A DNA stretch of 61,060 nt from Psychrobacter phenylpyruvicus DSM 7000 = NBRC 102152. GTDB taxonomy: Bacteria > Pseudomonadota > Gammaproteobacteria > Pseudomonadales > Moraxellaceae. The stretch lies in the NCBI RefSeq assembly GCF_000685805.1, contig NZ_JMKP01000019.1:1-61060 (forward strand). Reading direction: 5' to 3'. The position numbers and the translations under genes are program-made. The notes beneath the pieces were generated by a model. That model was given only the letters and a program-made list of their open reading frames with translations, had not been told where the DNA came from and searched no databases. Below, in pieces: positions 44,003 to 54,245 of this stretch. Each line of letters starts with the position of its first letter. Position 1 is the stretch's first letter.

Positions 44003-46015
44003 ATGAATCAATCCAATAGCAATTATACCGCTACCTCCACCGAATCATTTTCAGACCTGTATAACTTGTCCCTTAATAGCCCTAGTGATTTTTGGGCAAA
44101 GCAAGCTGAGCGTATCTATTGGCACAAACAGCCCGAGCAAATATTAGATGACAGCAAACTGCCTTTTGCCAAGTGGTTTGTGGGCGGTGAGACCAACCTA
44201 TGTTATAACTGTGTCGATCGCCATCTGCAAGATCGTGCAGAGCAAGATGCTTTCGTCTGGGTGTCATCTGAGATTAACCAAGAGCTTCTTGATAATCATC
44301 CTGGTGTGGCAGAAGCCTTTAAAGCACTCGACAACCATGTTGAGTTTTATACCGATTACGCCAAGCGCCGTCTAACTTACAACCGCCTATATAAAGAAGT
44401 GAATTATTTCGCTGACGTCCTGCAGCGCTTAGGTGTTGGCAAGGGTGACCGCGTTGTGATCTACATGCCGATGATTTTAGAAGCCGCTTACGCCATGCTG
44501 GCCTGTGTCCGCATTGGTGCTATTCACTCTGTGGTGTTTGGCGGCTTTGCAGCCCATAACTTGGCGGTGCGTATAGATGACTCTGAAGCCAAGATGGTCA
44601 TTACTGTTGATGCCGGCTTGCGTGGTGGCAAGATTATTAATTATAAAAACCTAGTCAATCAAGGGGTCGAGCAAGCCCAGCATAAACCTGAAAAAGTATT
44701 GGTCGTTGACCGCGGTATTTTACCTTTTGAGCCTCAGCCCATTGATATTGACTTTGCCACCGAGCGACGCATCAGCTGCGACAATCGTGCCGTGGTTGAG
44801 CCTGTTTGGCTAGAGTCCAATGAACCGTCATATTTGCTATATACCTCAGGCACTACCGGCACACCAAAAGGCGTACAACGTGATACGGGCGGTTATGCTG
44901 TGGCGCTGACCACCACCATGGACTATATCTATGATGGCAATCCAGGGGAGACCTTTTGGGCCATCTCTGATATCGGCTGGGCTGTTGGTCATTCTTACAC
45001 CATCTATGCGCCACTGCTTGCCGGCTTGACCAGTGTCATGTACGAAGGCCTGCCCCACAATCCTAACCCCGGTATTTGGTGGCGTATTGTTGAGGCCAAT
45101 AAGGTTAATATTTTGTTCACCGCTCCAACTGGGGTGCGTATGCTGAAGAAGCAGGATGAAACTTGGCTAACCCGTTATGACACTAGCAGCGTCAAATCTT
45201 TCTTCTTAGCCGGTGAGCCTCTTGATGAACCTACAGGTGAATGGTTATCGGAACACTTGGGCGTGCCAATTATCGACCACTATTGGCAAACTGAGACCGG
45301 CTGGCCCATCTTAAGCCATGCGCCTAAGTTCAATCACAAGCCGCATAAAGCAGGTACTCCCGGCTATCCAATGTATGGCTATAACGCCAAAGTATTACAT
45401 GAAGAGACGGGGGAGCCTTGCCAGCCCGGTGAAAAGGGTCTGCTTGCCATTGCAGCACCGCTACCTCCTGGCTGCTTGACCACGGTATGGCGCAATGATG
45501 AGCGTTTTATCAAAAGTTATTACAACTTATTTAATGGTAAGCAGTACTCAAGCTCCGACTATGCGGTGATTGATGAGGAGGGCTACTATCATATCTTGGG
45601 TCGTACCGATGATGTCATTAACGTTGCCGGTCATCGTTTGGGTACCCAGGAGATTGAGGCTGCCATTAGTGAGCACCCTGAAGTGGCTGAGGTTGGCGTA
45701 GTCGGCATCAAGGATGAGCTAAAAGGCGAGTTGCCAATCGCTTTTTGTATCTTGCGTGATCCCTCTATTATTGATGATACCGAAGGCCGTTTCCGTGTAG
45801 AGCAACAAATCATGGGCGTGGTTGCTAGATCTCTGGGCGCACTGGCCAGACCTGCGGCTATTTATTTCCCTAAAGCACTGCCCAAAACCCGCTCAGGCAA
45901 GATTCTACGCCGAGCCATTCGAGCCTTAGCAGAGGGCAAAGACACTGGCGATATGTCTACGCTTGAAGACCCAACTGCTATCGATGCGGTTAAGGCCGCT
46001 TTAGACAGTTATTAA
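44003..46015 (+). CDS. prpE: Acyl-CoA synthetase, PrpE (propionate-CoA ligase) type
   Basis: 670-residue AMP-forming enzyme of the acetyl/propionyl-CoA synthetase group. It has the P-loop YTSGTTGTPKGVQRDTGG (about 279-296), DHYWQTETGWPI (about 427-438), GRTDDVINVAGHRLG (about 533-547) and the acetylatable lysine in KTRSGKILRR near the end. VQRDTGGYAVAL is typical of PrpE rather than AcsA, and the setting, upstream of valine-degradation genes that yield propionyl-CoA, supports this. It activates propionate (perhaps acetate) to the CoA ester with ATP. RBS AAGGA is before the ATG. About 40 residues longer than E. coli PrpE. Confidence 0.87.
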   Translation: MNQSNSNYTATSTESFSDLYNLSLNSPSDFWAKQAERIYWHKQPEQILDDSKLPFAKWFVGGETNLCYNCVDRHLQDRAEQDAFVWVSSEINQELLDNHPGVAEAFKALDNHVEFYTDYAKRRLTYNRLYKEVNYFADVLQRLGVGKGDRVVIYMPMILEAAYAMLACVRIGAIHSVVFGGFAAHNLAVRIDDSEAKMVITVDAGLRGGKIINYKNLVNQGVEQAQHKPEKVLVVDRGILPFEPQPIDIDFATERRISCDNRAVVEPVWLESNEPSYLLYTSGTTGTPKGVQRDTGGYAVALTTTMDYIYDGNPGETFWAISDIGWAVGHSYTIYAPLLAGLTSVMYEGLPHNPNPGIWWRIVEANKVNILFTAPTGVRMLKKQDETWLTRYDTSSVKSFFLAGEPLDEPTGEWLSEHLGVPIIDHYWQTETGWPILSHAPKFNHKPHKAGTPGYPMYGYNAKVLHEETGEPCQPGEKGLLAIAAPLPPGCLTTVWRNDERFIKSYYNLFNGKQYSSSDYAVIDEEGYYHILGRTDDVINVAGHRLGTQEIEAAISEHPEVAEVGVVGIKDELKGELPIAFCILRDPSIIDDTEGRFRVEQQIMGVVARSLGALARPAAIYFPKALPKTRSGKILRRAIRALAEGKDTGDMSTLEDPTAIDAVKAALDSY

Positions 46016-46225
46016 GCTGACAAGCGTAGCATCGCTATTAATAGCAATGCTCTTGGTAAATACGCAATATTTAACAACTTTTTCTTGACCAATGGCCAAT
46101 TGCATTGCTATAGTAACAAACAACTATAATGATACGTTATTTATCATTATTAAAGGGATTTAACCAATAGGCAAAATAAAAGCTAATTGTTATGCCTCAT
46201 TAAATTAAGAAGATAAGGATATCTC
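46016..46225. other. Gap between prpE-like gene and mmsA
   Basis: 210 AT-rich bases. A hairpin AGCAT-C-GCTAT/ATAGC-A-ATGCT at about 46029-46053 has no T-run, so it may slow or partly end transcription. A separate promoter for mmsA is likely. Confidence 0.35.
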
Positions 46226-47713
46226 ATGCATCACGTAAAACAGCTCATTAATGGCGAATTCGTTGACTCAAAAACCGACCAATGGATTGACTTAACTGAT
46301 CCTGCTACTCAACAAGTTATCGCCAAAGTTCCTCAAACCACCGATGACGAAATCAACGAGGCTGTGGCCGCCGCCAAAGAAGCTTTCAAAACTTGGCGCA
46401 AAACTCCTATCAACACTCGTGCCCGTATCTTTTTAACCTATCAAGCCCTTATCCGTGAGCACATGGATGAGCTTGCTGAGCTATTAACCTCAGAGCAAGG
46501 CAAGACTATTGCCGATGCCCGTGGTGATGTATTCCGCGGCCTAGAAGTGGTAGAGCACGCGGCTGGTATTGCCAATCTACAAATGGGCGATTTCGTTGAA
46601 AACGTTGCTAATGGCGTCGATACTTATAGCATCTGGCAGCCATTAGGGGTTTGTGCCGGTATCACTCCTTTCAACTTCCCTGCCATGATTCCTTTATGGA
46701 TGTTCCCTATGGCAATTGCCACTGGCAACACCTTTATTTTAAAACCTTCAGAGCAAGACCCGATGGTTACCCTACGTTTGGTAGAGCTGGCCTTAGAAGC
46801 GGGTGTGCCTAAAGGCGTATTGAACGTAGTGCATGGTGGCAAACCAACGGTAGATGCCATCTGTGATCATCCTGATATTAAAGCGGTTTCGTTTGTGGGT
46901 TCAACCAATGTCGGCCATCATGTCTATGACCGTGCGAGCAAAGCTGGCAAACGTGTACAGTGTATGATGGGCGCGAAGAACCATGCGGTAATCCTACCGG
47001 ATGCCAATAAAGAACAGTGCTTAAACCAACTGGCCGGTGCTGCATTTGGCGCAGCAGGTCAGCGCTGTATGGCATTATCGGTAGTGGTACTGGTTGGCGA
47101 AGCAGGTAACTGGGTAGATGAAATCAAAGCCAAAGCAGAAAGCCTAGTGGTCGCAGCAGGTAAAGATGATAAGGACTTGGGTCCTCTAATCAGTCCGCAA
47201 GCCAAAGAGCGTGTCGAGCGTCTGATTCAATCTGGCGTAGATGAAGGGGCTACCTTACTGTTAGATGGACGCGGTATTACCGTTGAAGGTTATGAAAACG
47301 GTAACTTCGTGGGACCAACGATTTTTGATAATGTGACCACGGATATGCAGATTTATAGCCAAGAAATTTTTGGTCCTGTGCTGTGCATCATGCGTGCAGA
47401 CTCACTTGATGAAGCCATTGAGATCATCAACGCCAACCCGAATGGCAACGGTACCGCTATCTTTACTCAGTCAGGTGCTGCGGCTCATAAATTCCAGCAA
47501 GATATCGATGTGGGTCAAGTGGGTATTAACTTACCAATTCCTGTGCCTCTACCTATGTTCTCCTTCTCAGGCTCACGTGCCAGTAAGCTGGGCGACCTAG
47601 GTCCTTATGGTAAGCAGGCAGTACAGTTCTATACCCAGACCAAGACTGTGACTGCACGCTGGTTTGATGATGAAGCCAGTAAAGGCAAGGTTAATACCAC
47701 GATTTCAATGTAA
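46226..47713 (+). CDS. mmsA: Methylmalonate-semialdehyde dehydrogenase (CoA-acylating)
   Basis: 495 residues of the aldehyde dehydrogenase superfamily. MmsA oxidises methylmalonate semialdehyde to propionyl-CoA and CO2 with NAD+ and CoA, the last step of the valine pathway before propionyl-CoA. Visible marks are [20 protein letters not shown] (about 137-156), [15 protein letters not shown], catalytic Cys in AGQRCMALS (about 280-288) and [21 protein letters not shown] near the end, all typical of MmsA. AAGGA lies before the ATG. First of a run of five valine genes on one strand. Confidence 0.96.
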   Translation: MHHVKQLINGEFVDSKTDQWIDLTDPATQQVIAKVPQTTDDEINEAVAAAKEAFKTWRKTPINTRARIFLTYQALIREHMDELAELLTSEQGKTIADARGDVFRGLEVVEHAAGIANLQMGDFVENVANGVDTYSIWQPLGVCAGITPFNFPAMIPLWMFPMAIATGNTFILKPSEQDPMVTLRLVELALEAGVPKGVLNVVHGGKPTVDAICDHPDIKAVSFVGSTNVGHHVYDRASKAGKRVQCMMGAKNHAVILPDANKEQCLNQLAGAAFGAAGQRCMALSVVVLVGEAGNWVDEIKAKAESLVVAAGKDDKDLGPLISPQAKERVERLIQSGVDEGATLLLDGRGITVEGYENGNFVGPTIFDNVTTDMQIYSQEIFGPVLCIMRADSLDEAIEIINANPNGNGTAIFTQSGAAAHKFQQDIDVGQVGINLPIPVPLPMFSFSGSRASKLGDLGPYGKQAVQFYTQTKTVTARWFDDEASKGKVNTTISM

Positions 47714-47968
47714 ATATCGATATTTTGTACTTGTACTAGCTTTGTTCTTTATCACAGCGTAGGTTATAACCCTAGAGTGGCCAAGCTAGTACAGCGCTAT
47801 ATGGGCGGTGTTAAAGCCTTTTAATACGTACTGTTTCATAGCAGCTTTTAATATAAGTTACTTAATATAAGACATTTAATATTAATAGCAAAAGTACCAA
47901 TCAAAGCTCAATTTTTGGTACTGTAACAAGACTAATATTTTAATACTCTTAGTAAAATAGGATGCATC

Positions 47969-49135
47969 ATGGACTTTGCATTAACAGACGATCAGTTAGC
48001 ATATCAGCAAACCGCCCGCCAATTTGCCCAAAAGGAATTGAAACCTAACGCCGCTCAGTGGGATAGAGACAGCCACTTCCCGATTGATGTGATTAAAAAA
48101 ACAGGCGAACTAGGATTTTTAGGATTGTATACCAACCCAGATTATGATGGTCTTGGCTTACCTCGCTTAGATTCTGCCATTGTTTTTGAAGAGTTGGCTC
48201 GGGGTGATACTGCGGTTGCTGCCTATATCAGTATTCATAACATGGTCACTTGGATGATTGGCGAATATGCCAAAGACGAAGTCCGTGCCAATATAGTACC
48301 TAGACTGGTCAGTGGCGAGCTGCTTTCAAGTTACTGTCTTACCGAGCCAAACGCTGGCTCTGATGCAGGCTCGCTAACTACCAAAGCGGTCAAACAAGAC
48401 GGCGAAGACTACTATTTATTAAATGGTGAGAAAACCTTTATTTCAGGAGCCGGCTCCACCGATATCTTAGTGGTTATGGCCCGCACCGGTAATGCTGGTC
48501 CTAAAGGTGTATCGGCCTTTGTGGTCGATGCGCATAGTGAAGGCATCAGCTACGGCAAAAACGAGCACAAAATGGGCTGGAAAGCTCAGCCTACCCGCAC
48601 CATCCATTTCAAAGACGTGAAAGTGCCTGCCAGAAATCTACTGGGTAATGAGGGCGAAGGTTTTAAATTTGCCATGAAGGGCCTTGATGGTGGCCGTATC
48701 AATATCGGTATTTGCGCCGTAGGCACCGCTCAAGCTGCGTTAGAAACGGCGCTAAATTATGTGCAAGAGCGCAAGCAGTTTGGTAGTGCTATCGCTGAAT
48801 TACAATCAGTGCAATTCAAACTGGCCGATATGCTGACCCAAACCATTGCTGCCCGTCAGATGTTGTATTTAGCAGCTAATAAAGTCGATAAAAAACACAG
48901 TGATGCTACCACCTACTGCGCCATGGCCAAACGCCTAGCCACTGATTTGAGCTTCGCCGTTGCCAATGAAGCGCTGCAACTACATGGTGGCTATGGTTAT
49001 CTCAATGAATATCCGCTTGAACGTCATGTAAGAGATCTGCGGGTGCACCAAATTTTAGAAGGCACCAACGAAATTATGCGTGTCATTGTGTCACGTAGCA
49101 TGATGCGTGACGGGGCGTTAGACAGTTTACGTTAA
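47969..49135 (+). CDS. Acyl-CoA dehydrogenase, probably isobutyryl-CoA dehydrogenase
   Basis: 388 residues with the complete acyl-CoA dehydrogenase fold. It has the FAD/substrate segments YCLTEPNAGSDAGSL (about 130-144), FISGAGSTDILVVMART and GGRINIGICAVGTAQAALE. The C-terminal LHGGYGYLNEYPLERHVRD and QILEGTNEIMRVIVSR contain the catalytic Glu. Flanked by mmsA and the hydratase/hydrolase genes, it should oxidise isobutyryl-CoA (or 2-methyl-branched acyl-CoA) to the enoyl-CoA, passing electrons to ETF. Substrate preference is from context. Confidence 0.93.
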   Translation: MDFALTDDQLAYQQTARQFAQKELKPNAAQWDRDSHFPIDVIKKTGELGFLGLYTNPDYDGLGLPRLDSAIVFEELARGDTAVAAYISIHNMVTWMIGEYAKDEVRANIVPRLVSGELLSSYCLTEPNAGSDAGSLTTKAVKQDGEDYYLLNGEKTFISGAGSTDILVVMARTGNAGPKGVSAFVVDAHSEGISYGKNEHKMGWKAQPTRTIHFKDVKVPARNLLGNEGEGFKFAMKGLDGGRINIGICAVGTAQAALETALNYVQERKQFGSAIAELQSVQFKLADMLTQTIAARQMLYLAANKVDKKHSDATTYCAMAKRLATDLSFAVANEALQLHGGYGYLNEYPLERHVRDLRVHQILEGTNEIMRVIVSRSMMRDGALDSLR

Positions 49136-49255
49136 ACTTAGCTATACCTTTTAGAGCCACCAGCGGCTTATGTAAAGTAGCTTATATAAAGCAACTTACC
49201 CAGCACTGCTAACAACACGGACGGCTCAAAACACGGAATGATAGAAGGCAAACCT

Positions 49256-50038
49256 ATGACAAACTATACCAATTTAGATCTGAATATCGATGGCCACGTT
49301 GCAACATTAACCCTTAATAACCCGCCAGCCCATACTTGGACCGCTGACAGTCTGGCTGCGCTTAAACAGCTGGTTACAGACCTAAATGACAACGACTCGG
49401 TCTATGCGCTAGTTATCCATGGTGACGGCGAGAAGTTCTTCTCAGCCGGTGCGGATTTAAACACCTTTGCCGATGGCGATAAAGGCAATGCCATTTCAAT
49501 GGCTATTGCTTTTGGTGAAGCCTTCGAAGCGCTATCCAATTACCGCGGTGTCAGCATTGCTGCTATCAATGGCTACGCCATGGGCGGAGGCCTAGAGTGT
49601 GCTTTGGCTTGTGACATTCGTATCGCTGAGTCGCATGCGGTAATGGCCTTGCCTGAAGCGGGTGTTGGTTTATTGCCCTGCGCTGGGGGTACTCAAAACC
49701 TGCCGTGGCTGGTCGGTGAAGGTTGGGCGAAGCGTATGATTTTGTGTGGTGAGCGTGTTGATGCTGACACCGCCCTACGTATCGGCTTGGTCGAAGAGGT
49801 GGTCGAAAAAGGTCAAGGGTTAGTCATCGCTACCGAATTGGCACAAAAGGTCGCTAAGCAGTCGCCTGTTGCCGTGACCTTATCAAAGCAACTGGTGCAA
49901 TCGGCTCGATATACCCCACCTGCTTATAATTTAATCAATGAGCGTGAAGCTTTTGTCAAACTGTTTGATACCAGCGATCAAACCGAAGGGGTCAATGCGT
50001 TTTTGGAGAAGCGTAAACCCACTTGGCAAAATAAATAA
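49256..50038 (+). CDS. Enoyl-CoA hydratase (crotonase family)
   Basis: 260 residues from the ATG at 49256, preferred because GAAGG lies 7 bases before it (another ATG is at 49238). Crotonase motifs are FSAGADLNTFADG (oxyanion hole, about 62-74) and AINGYAMGGGLECALACDIRIAE (about 101-123). PEAGVGLLPCAGGTQNLPWLVG contains the second catalytic region. It would hydrate methacrylyl-CoA to 3-hydroxyisobutyryl-CoA, the step between the neighbouring dehydrogenase and hydrolase. Confidence 0.9.
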   Translation: MTNYTNLDLNIDGHVATLTLNNPPAHTWTADSLAALKQLVTDLNDNDSVYALVIHGDGEKFFSAGADLNTFADGDKGNAISMAIAFGEAFEALSNYRGVSIAAINGYAMGGGLECALACDIRIAESHAVMALPEAGVGLLPCAGGTQNLPWLVGEGWAKRMILCGERVDADTALRIGLVEEVVEKGQGLVIATELAQKVAKQSPVAVTLSKQLVQSARYTPPAYNLINEREAFVKLFDTSDQTEGVNAFLEKRKPTWQNK

Positions 50039-50109
50039 CTTGTGATTTTGGTTTGTACCAATTTTATAAATAGCCCTCTTCGCTCATGATTGATAACAAG
50101 GTGACCGAT

Positions 50110-51354
50110 ATGACCAATAGCACCACCCCAAATACCGCTTCCACTGAGCCCTGTGTTCTATTTGCCACTCATAACACCGACTCAGGTCATGTGATTGGTG
50201 AGATGACCCTTAACTCTCCTAAGTCGCTCAATGCTTTGAGTGTTGATATGTGCCAGCTGATGAGCGAGCAGCTTACGCAGTGGCAAAATGATGACAAAGT
50301 TGTGGCGATTCTACTGCGCGGATCCGGTGACAAAGCTTTTTGTGCCGGCGGTGACATCCGTAAGCTGTATGACAGCATGCTCGATAATCCACCGCTGCCC
50401 AATCCTTATGCCACAGAGTTTTTTGGTAGCGAATACGCTTTGTATCGCCAAATGCACTTTTATAATAAGCCCATTATTTTGTGGGGTAATGGCATTATCA
50501 TGGGTGGTGGTATGGGCTTAATGGCCGCTTGTAGTCACCGTATCGTGACCGAGACCACCAAGTTTGCGATGCCTGAGATTAGCATTGGTTTATTCCCCGA
50601 TGCCTCTGGCAGTTGGTTCTTACAGCGTATGCCGGCAAAAACTGGCTTATTTTTGGGATTAACTGGTGCTTTGTGTAATGGTAACGATGCTCAGTTTGCC
50701 AGTCTTGCCGAGTATGCCCTACCCAGTGACAGCTATTCACAAGTCATACAAGCCTTGAGCAAAGTGGACTGGGCTACAGGCTCAAACACGCATGGCGTAA
50801 CCAGTAATGCCAGTCATCTGACTAGCCACTGCCTCGCCACGCTATCGCAAGACACACCGATCGATATAGCACCGAGCAAACTGGCTGAGCATTGGCAAAC
50901 CATCAAAGAGCTGATGGTCAGCGGTGGCCTAAAAGAGATTGATGCTCTACTTCAAGATGATGAAGCAATAGCCAAACTTGATCCAAAGTTTGCTGCAGAC
51001 AAATGGGCACAGCGTGCCCTAGCCACCTATCGTGCCGGTTGTCCCGTAACCGCTGCTCTGACCTATGAGCTGTACCACCGAGTTAAAGATTATTCGCTTG
51101 AACAGATTCTGTATTTAGAAGCCAATGTGGCAGTGCATTGTGCCAATAATCCAGACTTCAAAGAAGGGGTTAGAGCGCTACTGATTGATAAAGATAAAAA
51201 TCCAAACTGGTCACGCACATTAGAGGCCTGTTTGGATGACGAGGGCAGTCGTTATATAGCCAGCCATTTTGACAATCCTTACCCTGCTGGTGAGCACATC
51301 TTTGCAGACTGGTTGGGGTTAGACTCATTTGCTGCTCAATCTCTAACCAGCTAA
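50110..51354 (+). CDS. 3-hydroxyisobutyryl-CoA hydrolase (crotonase family)
   Basis: 414 residues from the ATG at 50110, chosen because AAGGTG precedes it at good spacing (an ATG at 50086 has none). HIBCH-type motifs are FCAGGDIRKLYDS (about 79-91), GNGIIMGGGMGLMAACSHRIVTE and PEISIGLFPDASGSWFLQRMP. The C-terminal half includes AALTYELYHR and FKEGVRALLIDKDKNPNW, the end box of this group rather than of plain hydratases. It frees 3-hydroxyisobutyrate from CoA so that mmsB can oxidise it. Confidence 0.92.
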   Translation: MTNSTTPNTASTEPCVLFATHNTDSGHVIGEMTLNSPKSLNALSVDMCQLMSEQLTQWQNDDKVVAILLRGSGDKAFCAGGDIRKLYDSMLDNPPLPNPYATEFFGSEYALYRQMHFYNKPIILWGNGIIMGGGMGLMAACSHRIVTETTKFAMPEISIGLFPDASGSWFLQRMPAKTGLFLGLTGALCNGNDAQFASLAEYALPSDSYSQVIQALSKVDWATGSNTHGVTSNASHLTSHCLATLSQDTPIDIAPSKLAEHWQTIKELMVSGGLKEIDALLQDDEAIAKLDPKFAADKWAQRALATYRAGCPVTAALTYELYHRVKDYSLEQILYLEANVAVHCANNPDFKEGVRALLIDKDKNPNWSRTLEACLDDEGSRYIASHFDNPYPAGEHIFADWLGLDSFAAQSLTS

Positions 51355-51420
51355 CGGTCGCTTATCTTATATAACAAATACAAAACAACTTATCCCTTAT
51401 ACTCATCAAGGAGTGATGAT

Positions 51421-52365
51421 ATGACAGAGAAAACTAATAATAATACCCATATAGCCTTTATCGGTCTTGGTAATATGGGCGGACCCATGGCCAAAAACTT
51501 GCTAAAACAAGGTTACAACGTCACTGTCTTTGACCTATCAGAGCAAGCACAGCAGCAGCTGGCTGATGCCGGTGCAAAAACCTCGAGCTCTCCACAAGAA
51601 GCGACAAAAGGGGCTCAGGTAGTCATTACCATGCTCCCTGCCAGTAAACATGTCAAAACGGTTTATTTAGGAGACGCTGAAGCCAATGAGCTAACGCCGC
51701 AAGGACTATTGTCAGATTTACCCAGTTGCACTCTTGTTATTGATAGCTCTACCATTGATGCAGCAGAAGCTAGAAAAGTGGCTAAAATTGCCACAGCTAA
51801 GGGCATTGACATCGTTGATGCCCCAGTTTCTGGCGGTACGGCTGGCGCAGAAGCAGGTACTCTTACCTTTATCGTAGGCGGTGAAGACAGTGCTTTTAAA
51901 CGAGCCGAGCCTATCCTAAAAGCCATGGGTAAAAACATATTTCATGCCGGCAGCAGTGGCGCCGGACAGGTTGCTAAGATTTGCAACAATATGCTGTTGG
52001 GTATCTTGATGAGTGGCACCGCAGAAGCCATTAACCTTGGGGTTAAAAACGGCTTAGATGCGGGGGTTCTATCAGAGATTATGCTACAAAGCTCAGGCCG
52101 CAACTGGACATTGGAAGTTTACAACCCCTACCCTGGTATTTTAGAAAAAGTACCTTCAAGCCGTGGCTACACCGGGGGCTTTATGAGTCAACACATGCAC
52201 AAAGACTTGCATTTAGCTTTACAAGCCGCTGAAGATATCGGCGTTGAAGTGCCTATGGGCGCTCAAGCCACTGCTTTGTATGATGAGCATGTCAAACAGT
52301 ATAATGACAAAGACTTCTCGAGTATCATGGCTCATTTCGATAGTAGTGTCCTTAATCAATCCTAG
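51421..52365 (+). CDS. mmsB: 3-hydroxyisobutyrate dehydrogenase
   Basis: 314-residue NAD(P)-dependent beta-hydroxyacid dehydrogenase. It has Rossmann start FIGLGNMGGPMAKNLLKQG (about 14-32), DAPVSGGTAGAEAGTLTF (about 137-154, substrate loop), GAGQVAKICNNMLLGILM with the catalytic Lys, and the C-terminal KDLHLALQAAED helix. It oxidises 3-hydroxyisobutyrate to methylmalonate semialdehyde, the substrate of MmsA. RBS AAGGAG before the ATG. Last gene of the catabolic run; a bidirectional terminator separates it from the IclR gene. Confidence 0.96.
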   Translation: MTEKTNNNTHIAFIGLGNMGGPMAKNLLKQGYNVTVFDLSEQAQQQLADAGAKTSSSPQEATKGAQVVITMLPASKHVKTVYLGDAEANELTPQGLLSDLPSCTLVIDSSTIDAAEARKVAKIATAKGIDIVDAPVSGGTAGAEAGTLTFIVGGEDSAFKRAEPILKAMGKNIFHAGSSGAGQVAKICNNMLLGILMSGTAEAINLGVKNGLDAGVLSEIMLQSSGRNWTLEVYNPYPGILEKVPSSRGYTGGFMSQHMHKDLHLALQAAEDIGVEVPMGAQATALYDEHVKQYNDKDFSSIMAHFDSSVLNQS

Positions 52366-52435
52366 TTGGCTGACACAGCATAAATAGTAACTATACAAAT
52401 AAAAGAGCCCTATAAACAATAGTAGCCCTATAAAC

Positions 52436-52466
52436 AAAAAGCCCAAGTCAATAACTTGGGCTTTTT
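52436..52466. terminator. Bidirectional terminator between mmsB and the IclR gene
   Basis: Stem AAAAAGCCCAAG/CTTGGGCTTTTT (52436-52447 with 52455-52466), 7-nt loop, with T-runs on both strands. Confidence 0.93.
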
Positions 52467-52502
52467 GCTATTCATTTTATTTCAATTTCAGTTAAAGCGG
52501 CT

Positions 52503-53261
52503 TTAGCTTTGCAGCTCATAAACCAAAGTCTGAATGTCTAAGGCCGCCTCACGCAAGCGGGGGACCGACTGCATCATATCCTCAAGCGATACCCGTACCG
52601 TGGGAGCATGCATATATAAAGAAGCTAAGTAGCGGTCTTTTTTATCCAAAATAGGCACCGAGACGGCGACCATCTCTGATATAAACTCTTCATTATCGAT
52701 ACCCACCCCTGTTTCAGCAATGGCATCTAATGCTTTATTAAGCTCATCAATATCAGTGATGGTATTCTTAGTGAACTTATCTAAGCTTAAGTTTTGTAGC
52801 ATTTTACTACGACGCTCAGGCGAAAGTTGACTCAGATATAGCTTACCCGTAGCAGTACACCACATCGGTGATTTGGCGCCCACTGGCAAATAAATCTGTA
52901 ATGGCAAATCGGTCTTAGCACGATTGGTATAAATCATGTGCATATTGTGAGGTACGCTAATGCCACAAGTCTCTTTTACATCGCGTACCAGACGCTGCAA
53001 AATAACATGACGCTCACTATAAAACTGGCGCTGCTGCCACAGCTCGACACTCATATTACGTACTCGGCGTCCAGCGACAATGCCACCAGTAATATCTACC
53101 ATAACAAACCCCTCTTCTATCAGCTGCTGTAACAAGCGATGAATCGTTGGTTTGGGGATATCAAGTTGCTGCGACAGCTCTAGCGGTGTGATCGGCTTGG
53201 CTGAATAAGAGACTGCTTCAATAATTTGCAGTACTCGAGTAATAGAAGAAACTTTTGCCAT
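52503..53261 (-). CDS. IclR-family transcriptional regulator
   Basis: 252 residues. The N-terminal winged helix (about 5-65) contains LELSQQLDIPKPTIHRLLQQL (recognition helix). A C-terminal IclR effector domain (about 80-250) follows, with CTATGKLYLSQLSPERR and GVGIDNEEFISEMVAVSVPI. IclR regulators sense small organic acids and repress or activate catabolic operons. It converges on the valine/propionate cluster, so controlling that cluster is a fair guess, but its own operator was not found. The argS and SPOR genes lie upstream on the same strand. Confidence 0.93.
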   Translation of the reverse strand: MAKVSSITRVLQIIEAVSYSAKPITPLELSQQLDIPKPTIHRLLQQLIEEGFVMVDITGGIVAGRRVRNMSVELWQQRQFYSERHVILQRLVRDVKETCGISVPHNMHMIYTNRAKTDLPLQIYLPVGAKSPMWCTATGKLYLSQLSPERRSKMLQNLSLDKFTKNTITDIDELNKALDAIAETGVGIDNEEFISEMVAVSVPILDKKDRYLASLYMHAPTVRVSLEDMMQSVPRLREAALDIQTLVYELQS

Positions 53262-53295
53262 AGTTAACCCACCTTTAGATTAAGGGCTATATATT

Positions 53296-54102
53296 TTAAC
53301 GGCGTTGTTCAACAACCAAAGAATCAATACCGTTATTTTGCAATCTTTGCTGGGCAGCCATCACCTTTTGACGATTGGTCATAGTGGGTGAAACCACTTG
53401 ATAAACCACCTGACCATTAGCCATCTTGCTCTTTACTACATGAGCATCCACCCCGGCCATTAGCACTTGCGCCCGACGCTTATCTGCTTCTTCTGCACTG
53501 CTAAAGCTATTAATCTGTAAGATATAGCTTTTTGCTGGCGCAGATTTGGCAGCGGCTTGTGACGCACTATTGCTCTTGTTAACTCGAGTAGCAGCCCCTT
53601 GATTGCCCTCGGTTGGATCATCATAGGTGCCTTCTTCCTCAACAATGACAATATCCTGCTCACCGCTAGGCGCCTGCTGATTAGGAGCTGGACTAATGGT
53701 TCTTTCTTCTGAGATACCGAAGTTATCAGAACCGCGATCGCTGCTGTCTCGTGCCTCCGTATTTGGCTGAGTCAACACCACATCTGGCTGCAAATCACCA
53801 GCACTGCCAGCAGGCTCGTCTTCTATAAATATCGCCTCATCCGGCAAGCTAATCATTTCTTGATCGGGCAGCAAATCATAGAATTCAAAGTCATTAGTTT
53901 CAGACATAGGCTGATTGATCGGCTCAACCGTACGCTCCTCGACCTTAGACTCTGAGCCAATATCAAATGGATTCCATAGATACAGTACCAATATACAACC
54001 TACGGTAAGCACTGCGCCAACGAACATCCATAGTAAGCTTGCAGCCCCACCACTTTGACGTCTTTCTACAGTACCTTTACCTTTGGGTCTTTTTGCTAAC
54101 AT
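53296..54102 (-). CDS. SPOR-domain protein (FtsN-like)
   Basis: 268 residues. A short basic cytoplasmic start (KRPKGKGTVERR) is followed by one membrane helix (about 22-44), an acidic low-complexity periplasmic linker and a C-terminal SPOR domain (about 190-266, SYILQINSFSSAEEADKRRAQ... to VVEQRR). SPOR domains bind denuded glycan strands at the septum. The layout and position behind argS resemble FtsN-like proteins in related gammaproteobacteria, but the essential FtsN region cannot be recognised by eye, so this could equally be another SPOR protein. Confidence 0.87.
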   Translation of the reverse strand: MLAKRPKGKGTVERRQSGGAASLLWMFVGAVLTVGCILVLYLWNPFDIGSESKVEERTVEPINQPMSETNDFEFYDLLPDQEMISLPDEAIFIEDEPAGSAGDLQPDVVLTQPNTEARDSSDRGSDNFGISEERTISPAPNQQAPSGEQDIVIVEEEGTYDDPTEGNQGAATRVNKSNSASQAAAKSAPAKSYILQINSFSSAEEADKRRAQVLMAGVDAHVVKSKMANGQVVYQVVSPTMTNRQKVMAAQQRLQNNGIDSLVVEQRR

Positions 54103-54245
54103 TAATTTTCTCCATTTATAATTCAGTCAGGCCATGTTTTTAGAATGGTTTATAGACCTATAAGTTAATCATAGCAAATAAAATCTACAACTAACTTATA
54201 GGGTGCTTAGCATAGAAAACAAATAGCCCAAGCTAAACAACGGAC

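Noticed and set aside
47714..47968. TTAATATAAG repeats before the acyl-CoA dehydrogenase gene
   Set aside because: Short AT-rich similarity of two or three units, not distinguishable from base composition.
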